Program-made: the position numbers and the translations under genes
Source: Chionoecetes opilio
Lineage: Eukaryota; Arthropoda; Malacostraca; Decapoda; Majidae
Assembly (NCBI GenBank): GCA_016584305.1
Contig: JACEEZ010003542.1
Coordinates: 25,001-89,000, forward strand
Direction of reading: 5' to 3'
Length of the DNA: 64,000 nucleotides
Part shown: piece after piece, positions 43,423 to 55,815 of the stretch
How the letters are laid out: every line of letters starts with the position of its first letter
Position numbering within the stretch: the stretch's first letter is position 1
Notes under the pieces: generated by a model
What the model was told of the DNA's origin: nothing
Database searches by the model: none
The model's input: only the letters and a program-made list of their open reading frames with translations

Positions 43423-46220
43423 CAGGGAGGTCCCGAAGATACAAGCAGTTAGGTTCCACCTGGCATACTCGTAAAGCAAAATCTCGTATAACGAAACACA
43501 TAACTAATGGTAAAATATAGGTTTGGTTCCAGGACCCCATCAATTATAAAAAAAAAAAAGAAAAAAAAAAAGACATGTTTCTCAAGCTAAACTAAACTAT
43601 ATCAAACACAACAAACACACAGCGTCTATATTATCCCATCAATTAAAAGAAAGAAAGAAAAAACATGTTTTTCAAGCTAAAATAAACTATAGCAAACACA
43701 ACAAACTCTCAAACTCTCAAATATACGGCTCTATATACCACACCACCACACCACCACACAAAACACAGTGAATTAAGAGTGTGACAGCACAGTAGGACAG
43801 AGCACAAATAAGTCACAATAAGCACATTAAGTAAACCAGCAAATCACTAAAATCGACTCACAAGGCACAATACATACAAGCAACAAAGACGTTGTATGTA
43901 CTCTTGGGGACGCCGCGTGATACACTAGACTCGAGAGGGTACGGTAGGTAAGGGACAAGGGAGGGGTGCGCAGACCTCTTCCACTGCCCACAAAATTGTC
44001 TCTGCGCATCTGAATCATTGTACATCGTCCAGCTGGGGGGAAGCCACGAGCACTTTATCACCTTTTTTTGGTAGGAAGTCCGACGTCGGTCGTAACGAAC
44101 CCGCAGCGCGTCAATGTCATAGGTTTGGTCGTACACGTGCACACTGGCCAACGACTGCTCGAGACTGGTATTAGCAGAGGTAGGGAGTCTCCAGGCTCGC
44201 TTATTATTGCTTGGTATGCTATGAAATATCATTTCTCTAGGTGAATGTAGACATATGATTGCATTTGGATGGATATTAGTCATATACAGGGAGGTCCCGT
44301 TATACGAGCATTCGGTATACGAGAATCCGATGATATGAGATGTGTAAATTAGGGTCTATTTTCAATATACGAGATCGAAAATCCAATGATACGACATTCA
44401 AACTGGGGTGAGTTTAAAAATTTCCAAGTTCAAAATGCGCGCCCTACCACTCCAGGGCTGGACAAAGGGGGATTTTGGTTGACCCCAGTGAGGTCACCCC
44501 TAGCAAGCCGTGACCTGAAGGTAATTAGCATATGGCGCGGCCCTGACATTTAAGGGTTTAAATTAGCAGGTGTTCGGCCCCAACCTTGAGACCGCAGTCA
44601 GGTCAACCCCTAGCAAGGCGTGACCTGAAGGTTAATTAAGCATATGGGCGCGGCCTGACCTTTAGGGGTAATTAGCAGGTGTGCGGCCCCAACCTTGGGA
44701 CCGCTACACTACCTTCTCTTGTATCACGCGGCGTCCCCTACATTACAACGTCTTTTTTGCTTGTTATGCATGTTTTATGTTTAATTAATGTGCAGTTATG
44801 TTATTTTGTGTGCTATTTTCTCTCAGAATGCTTTTTCTACAGAATAGGTAGTACAGTGTGGGTAATATAGACGCTGTGTGTTTGTTGTGTTTGCTATAGT
44901 TTATTTAAGCTTGAAAAACATGGTTTTTTTTTTGGTTTTTTTAAATTGATGGGGTCCTGGAACCAAACCTATATTTTACCATTAGTTATGTGTTTCGTTA
45001 TACGAGATTTCGCTTTACGAGTATGCCAGGTGGAACCTAACTGCTCGTATCTTCGGGACCTCCCTGTATATGAGTAAAGAGATGAAATACAAGCAAGGGT
45101 CTCATCCACGTCTGGCAGCGCGGCCTTCGGCAGCAGCAGCAGCAGCATGAAGCCCGTGAGGTGGATATCAACACCAAGGGAGATAGATGTCTTGGGTAAT
45201 ATTTAGTAGGGGTGCGAGAACTCCTTTGAGGAATCCTATGATCCCTGGTGATATCCTATGGTGCTATAAACATGTGTGGGAGCTGACCTGACTTCTTCAG
45301 GAAGGCACAGGTAGCTACAGCTGATAACGGAGTGTTTGTGTGGGCGGCGGAAATCGGCCGTCGCCCGCAATTCCCCGCCAGTGGAGATCTCCTTGGTAAT
45401 TATTTAGTAGGGGAGCGAGGACCCTTTGAGGAATCCTATGATCACTGGTGATATCCTATGGTGCTATCACAGGCGTAGGAGCTGACTGTCTTCTTCAGGA
45501 AGGCACAGGTGAGGCGGATGATGGCGGGTTTTGACTCAAAACTTTTGAGAGGCGGCGGGCGCCACCTCCGCCACGGTAGGTTTGGGCAGGCTTAAACGTC
45601 TTATTACTCATTATTATACAACTTAGTGATTGGTGAGATATTATATACACGTGTCATTATCTAAATCAATGTAGCACCATGTGTCACCATAAATAAGGGT
45701 GATTTAAAGATGTTATGATATGGTGACTGCTGGCGGGGCAGTGAGTGACTGAGAAATTCTTGCCGCGGGATGCCCCATAACAAATATTCACTATTTAACC
45801 CACATACACACCTTCTACCACCAAAACACTAGCAACACAGACTCCTTACTTATATATTTTACTATCTGATACATTAAAACTCCTTAAAATGCAAGCATTC
45901 CAAATAAAACGATAATTAGTTTTTGGATGACGGGGACAGAAGGCGGCGAGAGGCAGTCTGGCATGCCATTCTTGCCCGGAAATATGTCTCGCTGGCTTAT
46001 CGTACAACCTTAGGTAAAATCATATAGTCAGTAATGAATTTATAATTTTAGTAAATAACTTGTAATTTACTTTAGTAAATAATTTGGTAATTTTACTCAC
46101 CCAGTTTGAATGTCGTAACATTGGATTTTCGATCTCGTATATTGAAAATAGACCCTAATTTACACATCTCGTATCATCGAATTCTCGTATATCGAATGCT
46201 CGTATAACGGGACCTACCTG
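43423..46220 (-). mobile_element. Element A' with nested A (second block)
   Basis: Second version of 32,336-35,129, with the same TA flanks and nested A at 44,287-45,066. Confidence 0.75.
44287..45066 (+). mobile_element. Element A nested in A' (second block)
   Basis: CAGGGAGGTCCCGTTATACG to ATCTTCGGGACCTCCCTG with TA duplications. Confidence 0.85.
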
Positions 46221-46866
46221 TATATCCTTCACAAGAATGTTTTTTTTGGTAATAATGGACGAAAACTGCGCGGTCGCTACCGCCGTTCCCCACCTCATGC
46301 CACCCTCACCCCATCTCCGTGGCGTCACGCCGCCACCGTACCCCTCCTCACTCCCCTTGCCACGGCTTGTGCCAGCTGGCAAGCCGACCTACGAAAAGTG
46401 CCTCGAGTTAACAGAAAACGCAAGCTGCTGCAAGCCGGGTTATAGCGACTTGCTCACCAAAATTTGCCGCCTTATGTGTGGGTTCGTCACTGAGGCAGGA
46501 AACTACCCTACATTACAGGAACTACCTCATGTAGGTCTCACGGCACTTGTAGCTTCCTTATTTTCTTATGTTCTCATGTTTTTATGAGGCAAAAAAAGCT
46601 TGGCTTGGCGAAAAAAGCAAGCAACTCAGATGACAGTGACGTCACAATGCGCCATCTAACGTCACGTCACCTGACGTTCTGTACGATATTTCGCCGCTCT
46701 ATATGAGAACTCCTCGGATTTGCCCTACTTTGATGGCAGAATCGCTCTATATGATCACATTCGTTCATAACAAAAATTTGGAATAATATTTTAGGTCGTT
46801 CGTTCTATAAGGAAACGTTCTATGTGAACACGTTCTATGCGGGACCCTAGTGTACTATGTATCTAT

Positions 46867-47776
46867 ATACACACAAACCTCGATTTCCCGGGCTAATAGG
46901 GGGGAGCACTGGTCCGGGAACCGCAAAAGTCCGGGAATCGCAACAGTCCAGGAATTATCCATACAAAAAAAAAAAAAAAAAAAATCCAATGCCATTACCC
47001 ACCCCCGGGCGTTTATCCTACTCTAGTATTTACTGTCCGGCAACAGCTAATATCAACTGCCCCGCCGCGGACTTTTACGTCCGCTGAGCATGCTGCCACC
47101 TGGCAGGAGGCAGCAGAAAGTGTTCAATAGTCTCAAGAGACGTTCCTGCACCAGGGGCAGTGGGGGTCAGGGGACCTAACGGAGGCGGTGCAGGTAAACC
47201 GTGAGTGTCGTGTGTCCAAATGTAAACAATACGACCGCCTGAGCATGCTGCCACCTGGCGGGAGGCAGCAGAAAGTGTTCAATAGTCTCAAGAGACGTTC
47301 CTGCACCAGGGACAGTGGGGGTCAGGGGACTAACGGAGGCTGTGCAGGTGAACCATGAGTGTCGTGTGTCCAAATGTAAACAATACGACCGCTGAGCATG
47401 CTGCCACCTGGCGGGAGGCAGCAGAATGTGTTCAATAGTCTCAGAGATGTTCCTGCACCAGGGGCAGTGGGATTCAGGGGACTAACGGAGGTCGTGCAGG
47501 TGAACCGTGAGTGTTGTGTGCCCAAATGTAAACAATACGACCGCTGAGCATGCTGCCACCTGGCGAGAGGCGCGAACACTGACCAGGGGTGACAGGAGAC
47601 GCTCGGACTGCCGGACAACTTTGTCATTTACGACCAGCGCCAGGCATTTCAACGTATGAAAAAAAAAAAAAAAAAAAAAAAATCTTGGACTCCTGACATA
47701 TTCCCGGACCTCGGATTTTGTCCAGCAAATCCGATATCTGGGAAATCTAGGTCCGTGAAATCGAGGTTTGTGTTAC
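46867..47776. mobile_element. Element F with minisatellite (second block)
   Basis: Second version of 35,773-36,681, same four-unit array. Confidence 0.8.
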
Positions 47777-48129
47777 TATATATATATATATATATATATG
47801 ATAAGTTTATATAGACTAAGTATCGATCGTTGCTGACAGAGCCTCTCGCCAGCCTAGATGCTTTGCTGCCGACTAAACCTGCCTAAATCAACATACCGTG
47901 ACATCAAACCACAACAATCGGGAAACAAAAAAAATTTAAACTTACAAAATATGTAAAAATGCAATGTCAATCGTTCAGCCGTCAGGAAAGGAGCATGGCA
48001 GAGCACCAGGGGATTTAAATTTTAAAGGGACGCGCTGATTCATACGCACATTAGATATGCTATCGGAAGCGTCTGACCCTGCCAATTTCACACACTAAAT
48101 ATCAAAAATTTGAATGTCATATCAATAAT

Positions 48130-49025
48130 CAAATGTGACTCCTACGTCCCATACATACATGTCCTCTTTGTAATTCCTGACATAGCTCTATACATTGCTA
48201 TCAAGTCTCCTTCTTTTTTCCAATGATGGCAACCCAAATTTCTTCAGCCTCTCCTCATAAGTCAGGTCTGACAGGCTAGGAACAATCTTTGTGGCTGCCC
48301 TCTGTATTCTTTCTATCTTCTTTACATTTTTCCTCTTGTGCGGAGACCAAACTACTGTGGCGTACTCCAATCTAGGGCGTATCATGGCAACAATTGATTT
48401 CTTCATCATGACCTCTTCCATATAGATAAAGGCCATTCTGATGTTTGTAAGAAGATTATATGTAGCACCAACAATTATATTAATGTGTTTCTCTGGTGAT
48501 ACGTCGTCCTCAATTATTACTCCAGATCATTTTCTTCAATTGCTTCATTGATAATCTCTCTTCCCATTTTGTAATACCATCTTATTCTATGCGCACTCTT
48601 ACTAAATTCTAATATCTTGCACTTTTTTGCATTAAATTCCATTTTTCATTTTAGACTCCATTCATATTTCTATCCAAATCTTCCTGTAGGAGTCTGCAAT
48701 CCTCCTCCTTATTAACCTTTTTCATAACGTGAACCTGTTTCATAAAAGTGAGCCTGTTTGCAGATGATGTGAAAACTATAAGAACATAAGAACATAAGAA
48801 AATAAGGAAGCTCCAAGAGGCCGTGAGACCTACACGAGGAACTACCTCGTGTAGGTCTCATGGCCTCTTTGTAGCTTCCATGTTTTCTTAAGTTCTTATG
48901 TTCTTATAATTTTCACATCATCTGCAAACAGGCTCACGTAACTTTTTAAATCAGACACCACGTCATTAACATAAATATGGAACAAAACAGGTGCTAATAT
49001 CGAGCCTCGAGGTACTCCGGTTTAA
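48130..49025 (-). pseudogene. CR1-like LINE C-terminus split by palindrome (second block)
   Basis: Second version of 37,030-37,931. The minus-strand FADD-box portion (SLFADDVK) lies at about 48,910-48,940. Confidence 0.8.
48748..48937. repeat. 190-bp palindrome in the LINE
   Basis: Left arm 48,748-48,839 starts GTGAGCCTGTTTGCAGATGA; right arm 48,845-48,937 is its complement with few mismatches; a 5-base centre lies at 48,840-48,844. The outer 28 bases are LINE coding sequence for the FADD box in both orientations; the inner part is the CR1 3' tail (CATAAGAAAATAAGGAAGCT). Confidence 0.9.
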
Positions 49026-49895
49026 TACCGTAAATTGCTGCGCACAAGTCGACCTCAAGATTATTAGCTCAAGATACGGGTTAGGCCTATACAGGGAGGT
49101 CCTGTTATACGAGCATTCGGTATACGAGAATCCAATGATACAAGATGTGTAAATTAGGGTCTATTTTCAACATACGAGATCGAAAGTCCAATGATACGGC
49201 ATTCAAACTGGGGTGAGTAAAATTATCAAGTTCACATGCGCGCCCTACCACTCCCGGCTGGACAAAGGGGGATTTGGTTGACCCCAGTGAGCTCACCCCT
49301 AACAAGCCCTGACCTGAAGGGTAATTAAGCATATGGCGCCGCCTGACATTTAGGGGTAATTAGCAGATGTGCGACCCCAACCTTGGGACCGCAGTCAGGT
49401 CACCCCTAGCAAGGCGTGACCTGACGGGTAATTAAGCATATGCGCGGCCTGACAGGGCTAATTAGCAGGTGTGGGGCCCTAACCTTGAAACTGCTACACT
49501 ACCTTCCTTGTATCAAGCGGCGTCCCCTACAGTACTACGTCTTTTTTGCTTGTTATGCATGTTTTTTGTTTAATTAATGTAGAGTTATGTTATTTTGTGT
49601 GCTATTTTCTCATTCAGAATGCTTTTTCTACAGAATAGGTAGTACAGTGTGGGTAATATAGACGCTGTGTGTTTGTTGTGTTTGCTATAGTTTATTTTAG
49701 CTTGAAAACGTCTTTTTTTTTTTTCTTTTTCTTTTTTTTAATTGATGGGTTCCTGGAACCAAACCTATATTTTACCATTAGTTATGTGTTTCCTTACACG
49801 AGATTTCGCTTTACGAGTAAGACAGGTGGAACCTAACTGCTCGTATCTTCGGGACCTCCTGTACTTGCCGTATAAGTCGGCCCCAAAAATACGGT
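49026..49895. mobile_element. D-like element with nested A (second block)
   Basis: TACCGTAAATTGCTGCGC to CCCCAAAAATACGGTA; A occupies 49,092-49,860. Confidence 0.5.
49092..49860 (+). mobile_element. Element A (second block)
   Basis: CAGGGAGGTCCTGTTATACG to TTCGGGACCTCCTG; matches 37,999-38,758. Confidence 0.85.
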
Positions 49896-49904
49896 AGGTT
49901 ATTG

Positions 49905-50637
49905 GTAGGCCAAACCTTAAATTTGGATAGGCCATGGTATCCGGTATGTATATCCGGCTTCTTTCCTGTGAATACAGGAGTGAGGCAAGGGTGCGTCCTT
50001 GCCCCATCACTTTTCAAACGCTTGTATGGACTGGGTATTGGACAAGGTTGTAGATCAAAGTGATTGTGGAGCATCCATCGGCAACACCAAGATCACTGAT
50101 CTTGTTTTTGCCGATGATGCAGTATCTTTGCTGAGTCGCTGGAGGTCCTGGTGATGGCTCTCGAGGCGCTGCACGAGGAGGCAAAGCCTTTGGGACTTGA
50201 GGTCTCCTGGCTCAAGACCAAGGTCCAGGTGTTTGAGATTTACGAGATGAAGCAATACAGTCTGTTCATGTGTGTGGCCAGGACATTGAGATCTTGGAAA
50301 GTTTTACATACCTTGTAGCGCAGTCCATAATGACGGCGGATCACATCAAGAAGTCTTACGGCGGATTGGCATAGCCCACGGTGTTATGGACTCGCTCAGC
50401 GGGAGTATTTGGCGTTGTCGGTACCTGTGCAGGAGGACAAAGATCCGGATCTTCAAATCGCTTGTGATCCCTGTCTTACTCTATGGTTGTGAGACATGGA
50501 CACTGAATAGTGACTTGAAGAGACGAAGCAATGCCTTTGGTAATAAGTGTCTTCGCAGAATCATGGGGTATCGCTGGGATGATTACGTGCCAATCAGCTT
50601 GCACCGTGAGACTAAATCGAGGCCTATTACCTGCATA
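49905..50637 (+). pseudogene. RTE-like LINE reverse transcriptase, plus strand (second block)
   Basis: The plus strand shows GVRQGCVLAPSLFKRLYGLG-like, GNTKITDLVFADDAV, SLSGSIWRCRYLCRRTKIRI, FKSLVIPVLLYGCETWTLNS and FGNKCLRRIMGYRWDDYV. This is the palm with the FADD box and the thumb of the family at 6,966-8,034. It stops shortly before the N at 50,659. Confidence 0.8.
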
Positions 50638-50658
50638 TCTCACGCCACTTCGCTATAT

Positions 50659-50659
50659 N
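50659..50659. other. Second single ambiguous base at a sequence join
   Basis: The sequence character changes abruptly here, from ordinary sequence to homopolymer-rich, error-like sequence. Confidence 0.8.
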
Positions 50660-51239
50660 TTTTGGCACTCTTCAACAAAATTCTGGGGTGATGCGTAAAC
50701 CCCCGGAAAAATGAAAGGGCTACTGCCTACCATAAAAGTCATGCCCCATAACAAATTACAAAACTTTTTGTATACTAGTAAAATTTTTTGGGCCCATAAA
50801 AATCATTCTTAAAGAAAAATAGATTCCTTGCTTGGGAAACGAAAAGTGTCATACAGGGCACGCTTTTTTTAAAAAAAAATTACAGTACCCCCCCAAATTT
50901 TTGGCGCTGTTTCTTCAAAGGCATAGCGCAAAACCGGGGATCGCGAAACTTGGTATTGAAAACACTGTAAAAATGCTTATTTGTCATTTTTCCCCCCCCA
51001 AAAAATACCCGAAAATGCCCCAGCCTTTTTCCCCCAGCGTGAATGGGGGTACCGGTGTTAGCCGGGGGTTTGTGACCCCCCTCCCGGGGTGGTCGGCCAA
51101 AACTAGAGGCAGAAGAGGGGAGAGGAGAAGACCTACAGCTTGAGCTTGGTTGGGAGTTCCCCACTATGCGGTCAGACCCTTTTGGGCCCGGGCGTTGTCC
51201 CACACACTAGTATTCTTTTTGTGAGAAAGCAAAACTGGG
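50660..51239. other. Low-quality stretch, nothing recognised
   Basis: Rich in CCCCC, GGGG and AAAA runs. Open frames here have no recognisable motif. Confidence 0.4.
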
Positions 51240-51605
51240 GTGTTTCATTTTCCAGTATTCCTCTCTCTGATCACTTCTACGGGGTCCCCCCTCACTGGGG
51301 GGCCCCCTGCCTCTCTTTTCTCTCATGCGTGCTCTCCAAAAATTCTTTTTCCCTTAGCCACACGCTGTCACTCCTCCACTAGCCCAAAACCCCCGCAGGT
51401 TTACCCCATCTCCCTATCCACACCCCTGTTCTCATCTCTCCCCATTCTTCCCTCCGACTTCTCCTCCCCACACCTCCAAAATCTTGTTCTAGCATACTCA
51501 TACCGTTCAATTCCAGCTCCTACTCACATTTCATCCATCCTGTCTCAACACCCAACACGTCTTGCTAAACCATTTTTCCATTGTCAAAACCTATTTACCT
51601 CTTTA
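51240..51605 (-). pseudogene. LINE C-terminal tail, reverse copy
   Basis: Reverse relative of 8,990-9,420, including a degraded form of its hairpin (TACGGGGTCCCCCCTCACTG). Confidence 0.65.
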
Positions 51606-51609
51606 TGAT

Positions 51610-51885
51610 ATTTGATCTTGATATTACCGTAAGGTATAAATTTTTCTCTGCCCGTCAAGTGGCCTAAGAACACAGCTTTTCCCCACATGCTGCCTTAAAC
51701 CCAAAACTACGTTGCGAGTGCATCGGAGGCCACAGGGGGGCGACTAAACCTCTAATCAAAACGTCACTAAAAAAATCCTGCTGCGCCACCACGGCGAGGG
51801 CCAACCATCACAGCCCTGGGGAAAACCTCCAGGGCCTCCCATCCCCCCCTGGAGATCACTGCCTAACGGCGCTTACACACAACAC
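51610..51885 (+). mobile_element. tRNA-derived SINE body, head missing
   Basis: GTGGCCTAAGAACAC, CGAGTGCATCGGAGGCC, CTCTAATCAAAACGTCACT and TGGAGATCACTGCCTAACGG match the SINE family. It joins LINE tail sequence at the same point as at 8,985, and ends at a (CA)n tract. Confidence 0.7.
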
Positions 51886-51899
51886 ACACACAAAAATGT

Positions 51900-54515
51900 T
51901 TAAAGAATACGATGGAAAATTGTGAAAACCCAAAATTTTTGATTGGGTTTTTAACTGAAAAGAATTTGTGGAGAGGTTTGAAGGAGGAGAAGACTCATGG
52001 GTGTACATTGTTGGATTTGGAATAAATAAATTAGCTCAGGGGATTAAAGGAAAAAAGATTCAAAAGGTGCGAAAAACCATCAAACTAGATCACTATTGAC
52101 GAAAGAACGGGAATAATTAGTAAAGTAAATTACAGTGCCCCCTTGGGAAAGAGTGACCATTACTTATTAAATTTGAAAAAAAATTATAGCAAAAAGAGGG
52201 GAAGAGAAGACACAGATAGGAAGATAAAATTATGGAAAAGCAACTTTGACGGATTAAGAAAATTTTTCTGAGGACAGACGGATTTAGTTTCCAGCAAAAA
52301 AGAGTCCCCCGAAAAAATGGGATGATTCATAAAATTTTACACAAAGGGAAAAAATAGTTATGTTCCAAGGATATTTATCAGAAAAAAAAAAAAGAAGAGG
52401 GTTTTAAACAAAAAATGTGTATTGACGTTGAATTTCCCCAACCCTCGGCACCCAAAAACCCGGGCAACACCAAAACTGGGGCTATGGTTCCGGATTTTCC
52501 AAACACGGCGAACCCCCAAAACCCCGGGCGTAGTTCCCGGGGTCGGCCGTTAGGTGCCCCCACACTACCCCGTTGGTTTCTCCCCCCGATTTGTTTTTTT
52601 TTGTTATTGTTCATGGTTTGTGACTGTAAGTTGTGTACACTGTTATTTTGGTACTTCTCGGGTCTTTTATTGGTATTAGGCCCCCAAACCCAGGAACACC
52701 TACTGGTGCAAGTGAAAAGAAAAGGAAGAACAATGTGTTAACTATTTCTGAGAAAATTGCCTTTTAAAGAAGTGGATTTTTTTCCCCAAATAAAATCTAC
52801 GTTCAAAAGTGGGAAAATTCCATTACTCGGCTGGGCGCGGTCCCGGTGCCGATTTGGAACTCAACCTGTTTTAGCAAGATGAAAGAAAAAAAAACAGGGA
52901 AATGTGGGAGGAAAAAAGGAGGTATCAACCTTTGGGAAGTACAAAAAACTAGAAATAAATATGTAAAATCCGAAAGAAGAAGAAAGAAAATTTGAGGAAA
53001 ATAATAAAAAAAGTAGAAAAAACCCAAAACTTTTAATAGTATAAAAGGAAAAAAAAAAAGGAAAAATAGTCTGAAGGTAAAGGCATAGTGTACGAAATAG
53101 GAAACAGGCTGGGGGTAATGAAAAAGTGCTTACAGACTGTATTTACAAGAAAAGTAAATTTAAAACGAAAAATAAAATAGCAAAAAAATTTATGGAAGAC
53201 ATAAAAGTAGCGTAATAGAAGTAAAAAGGCGAAGGAAAGTAAAGATGGGGAAAAAAAAACCCCCGGGGGTCCAGATGGAATGTCAAATTGGGTAATGAAA
53301 GGTGCAGAACCCAATAGCGGGAAAGTTAGATAGGTAATTGAGATTTCATTTAAAGGAGAGCAGAGTCCCCTTGTTTGGAAAAAGACAAATTTTTTTCCAA
53401 TTCAAAAGGGGGGACAAAAAAAACCCTTTAAAATTCAGGCCAGTATCATTAAAAAGTTGGGGAAAAAAATGTGGAAAAAATTGTGAAGGAAAGTGGTTGA
53501 AATTTTGGAAGAGACAAACACACTCACAGTGGCCAGTTTGGATTTGAGGAGAATGTCATTACAACGAATTTATTAAACTTTACTCGAGAGTGATCGATGT
53601 ACACGGGAAAAAGGGGGGTGGGTCGATTCATACATTTTGGACCTAAAAAAGGGCCCATTTGAAAAGGTACCTCATAAAACTGCTCTGGAACTAGAACATG
53701 TAGGGGATTAAAGGGGGGTTAGCTGAAGTGGGGGAAAACCTTTTGAGCAACAGAGAGATGAAAAAGTAAAAAAGATCAAAATTCAAATGGTGCGTGGATA
53801 AGTGGAGTTCCAAGGATCATATTGGCCCCGTGATTTTCTGGTCATTAAAAATAGGGCAGAGGGAGTGAACATTTTTTTTATTTTATTCGCTGATGTGCAA
53901 AATTACTAAAAAAAGTAGAAAGTAAAGAGGACTTGAGGATTTACAAAAGGATCTAGAAAAGATTTTAAAGAGGGAGTCAACTATGGGAAAGGAGTTTAAC
54001 GCAAAAAAAGTTTTTAAAGTGAGGGAAAATGGGCAATAGCAAAAAGAGCAGAGAGAAATTTCGCTGGGAAAAAATGGATATCAAAAAAAAAGGCAAAAAA
54101 GATCGGGAGTGTGGATAGGGGAAAATTTGTCACCTAAAAGCTAAAACAAGATCACGGAGATACAATCTTTTCTAGAAATAAGAATGGCTTAAAATTGGAT
54201 GAAGAGATATTAAAAAATTTGAACATCATTGACAATCAATGACAGTCAGGTCTGGAAAAAATAGAAAGAAGATTTTTGTGTGGGACGATAGAATGAAAGA
54301 GGTCATGAGAAGAAATTAAAAAGGACAGCATGCAAGGGGGAAAAAAAAAATACAGTTTCCCCGTATAGAAGCATAGAAGCCTGGAAAACTTGAGAAAAAT
54401 GATTAATGCAAAAAGTATCAGGACTTAAAAGGGCAAGCTGGAAAATAGTAGATTTGGAGAGGGGACAGTACGACATAGCCCCTTTTCCTGTATTTAAAAC
54501 TGGGTAAAAAAACCC
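51900..54515 (+). pseudogene. CR1/jockey-like LINE, plus strand, poorly called
   Basis: The 5' part encodes endonuclease-like fragments (HGCTLLDLE, RVTITYY region to 52,200). From about 53,270 the reverse transcriptase follows (SRVPLFGKRQ, EETNTLTVASLDLRRMSLQR-like, ADDAK region near 53,900, RSTRGHEKKLK and SIEAW near 54,300-54,400). It ends GGAGAGGGGACAGTACGACA then CCCTTTTCCTGTA, the family 3' end. Element G interrupts it at 52,424-52,868. Errors make all frames short. Confidence 0.7.
52424..52868 (+). mobile_element. Tigger-type element G, copy 2
   Basis: Matches 788-1,224, including GGCTATGGTTCCGGATTTTC, GTGAAAAGAAAAGGAAGAAC and AACTATTTCTGAGAAAATTG. Confidence 0.8.
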
Positions 54516-54516
54516 A

Positions 54517-54517
<1 letters not shown>

Positions 54518-54579
<62 letters not shown>
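54518..54579. repeat. Poly-A tract of 62 bases
   Basis: Uninterrupted A run between the LINE 3' end and element K. Its length may be inflated. Confidence 0.9.
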
Positions 54580-54580
<1 letters not shown>

Positions 54581-54705
54581 GTGTACGAAGTAGCGCAAAA
54601 CTCGGGGTTAATGAGCGAAAGTGGGGAAATGGTAAAATTTGGGACCAGGGGAAAAACTCGCGGATCCAAACTCGCATAGGGGAAAACTCGGGGGGGACTG
54701 TGTGT
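54581..54705 (-). mobile_element. Short element K, copy 2
   Basis: Reverse complement of 5,617-5,739 (GTGTACGAAGTAGCGC start, GGGGAAAACTCGGGGGGGAC end). Confidence 0.5.
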
Positions 54706-54734
54706 ATATATATAAATGTAGAATCACTATTTGG

Positions 54735-55010
54735 CCCCTTACCTTTCTAAGTGTTTTTGGTGGTGGAATAGGAACGCAGCCTGAGAGGGTTTGGACACTT
54801 GTAGAGGATGGGGGAAAGTGAGATGATAAGAAGGAAAAAAGAGTAAATTAGATTAATGCTGAGGGGAAAGGGACGCCCCATTTTAAATGGAAATAGAGAA
54901 CTGGAGTATTGAGTGGGAAGGGGAATGGGGAAGGGTGCGGGGGTTGGGGGTAAAAGAGAGTTCTGCCAGGGGAAACCCCCATGAGGGTTCCGGAACAGGC
55001 GTCGTGTAGA
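54735..55010 (+). pseudogene. LINE C-terminal fragment
   Basis: RVWTLVEDGG, MEIEN and VRGLGVKESSAR-like pieces resemble the C-terminal FGHVERM...GRPPKRW...R segment of non-LTR reverse transcriptases, with frame breaks. Confidence 0.35.
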
Positions 55011-55609
55011 TCAACTAGACTAACAAACTCATATCAAGGCCATTAGCTTCTCATTCATCTCCATCCACACCCAAAAAGAAAACCCACTCCCCCTTTTAAA
55101 ATATTTCATTTCGATATGAGGCCTTACTTCCGGAACAGCAAAGCGCCACCGCGGGGGGTTTTGAGTTACCCCCGATTCCCTCACTGCGACAAGCCTCACT
55201 TTTGCAAGGCCCTGGCCACTGGTGTAAAAAATGATGGGCGAAAAAACAGTACCAAAATCTATAGAGTGAGATTTTATATTTTTAAAAAAAACCTCTTTCG
55301 TGCCTTATTTCCATAACAGTAAATCCATGGGTGCCCCCTTTTAAAAATTCTCCCACCCAAAGAGGCCATTACTCGAGCTCAACCCTCTGTCTCAGCCAAA
55401 CAACGACGAGATTGCGAGAATGCACTTCTAGAGTACGATGCTTTAAACGTACTCACTGTTGCTACCCCCCTCTCAAATTCTTTTAGCGGAGATGTACACT
55501 GTTTTTGGTGAGTGTGACCTTTAATCTTTAAAGATGGTAAGGGTTGGTGTAGTGTTAGTTTATTATCTTTCTGCAGCACTACACCTATTATTTTTTGTTT
55601 ATTGTAATC
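55011..55609. other. No gene recognised
   Basis: Short open frames only; the right part (55,370-55,600) has better sequence quality than its surroundings. Confidence 0.35.
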
Positions 55610-55815
55610 TGTAGGGGTTGTTAACTTGTTTTTTGTTACGGTCAAGCTCTGTTACGTTACCGCGGGCGGTAACGACACCTTCGCCCAAGGGGGCAAAAAA
55701 CGCCCGGGGAGATAAGGACAGTTTTCAGCTGGCCTCTCCGGGCACCTTGTATTTCTGGGTTTTGGGAAATTAACTACCCCAGTTCAGCTCTGCCCCTCGT
55801 CCACCTCTCGCTCCG
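55610..55815 (+). repeat. 5' LTR of the gypsy-type element
   Basis: Direct repeat of 61,046-61,259, with several differences that look like miscalls (TTACCGCGGGCGGTAACGAC here against TTACCGCGTGGCGTTAACGA there). Confidence 0.85.

Larger units (their letters stand above)
40469..46852 (-). mobile_element. Element C with nested insertions (second block)
   Basis: CACTAGGGTCCCACAGAAG to CGGGACCCTAGTG; same organisation as 29,365-35,758. Confidence 0.8.
39536..50637 (+). repeat. 11.1-kb block, second copy
   Basis: Direct repeat of 28,456-39,534, differing mainly by small indels. It starts immediately after one N, and its shared sequence ends 21 bases before another N (50,659). Confidence 0.95.
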
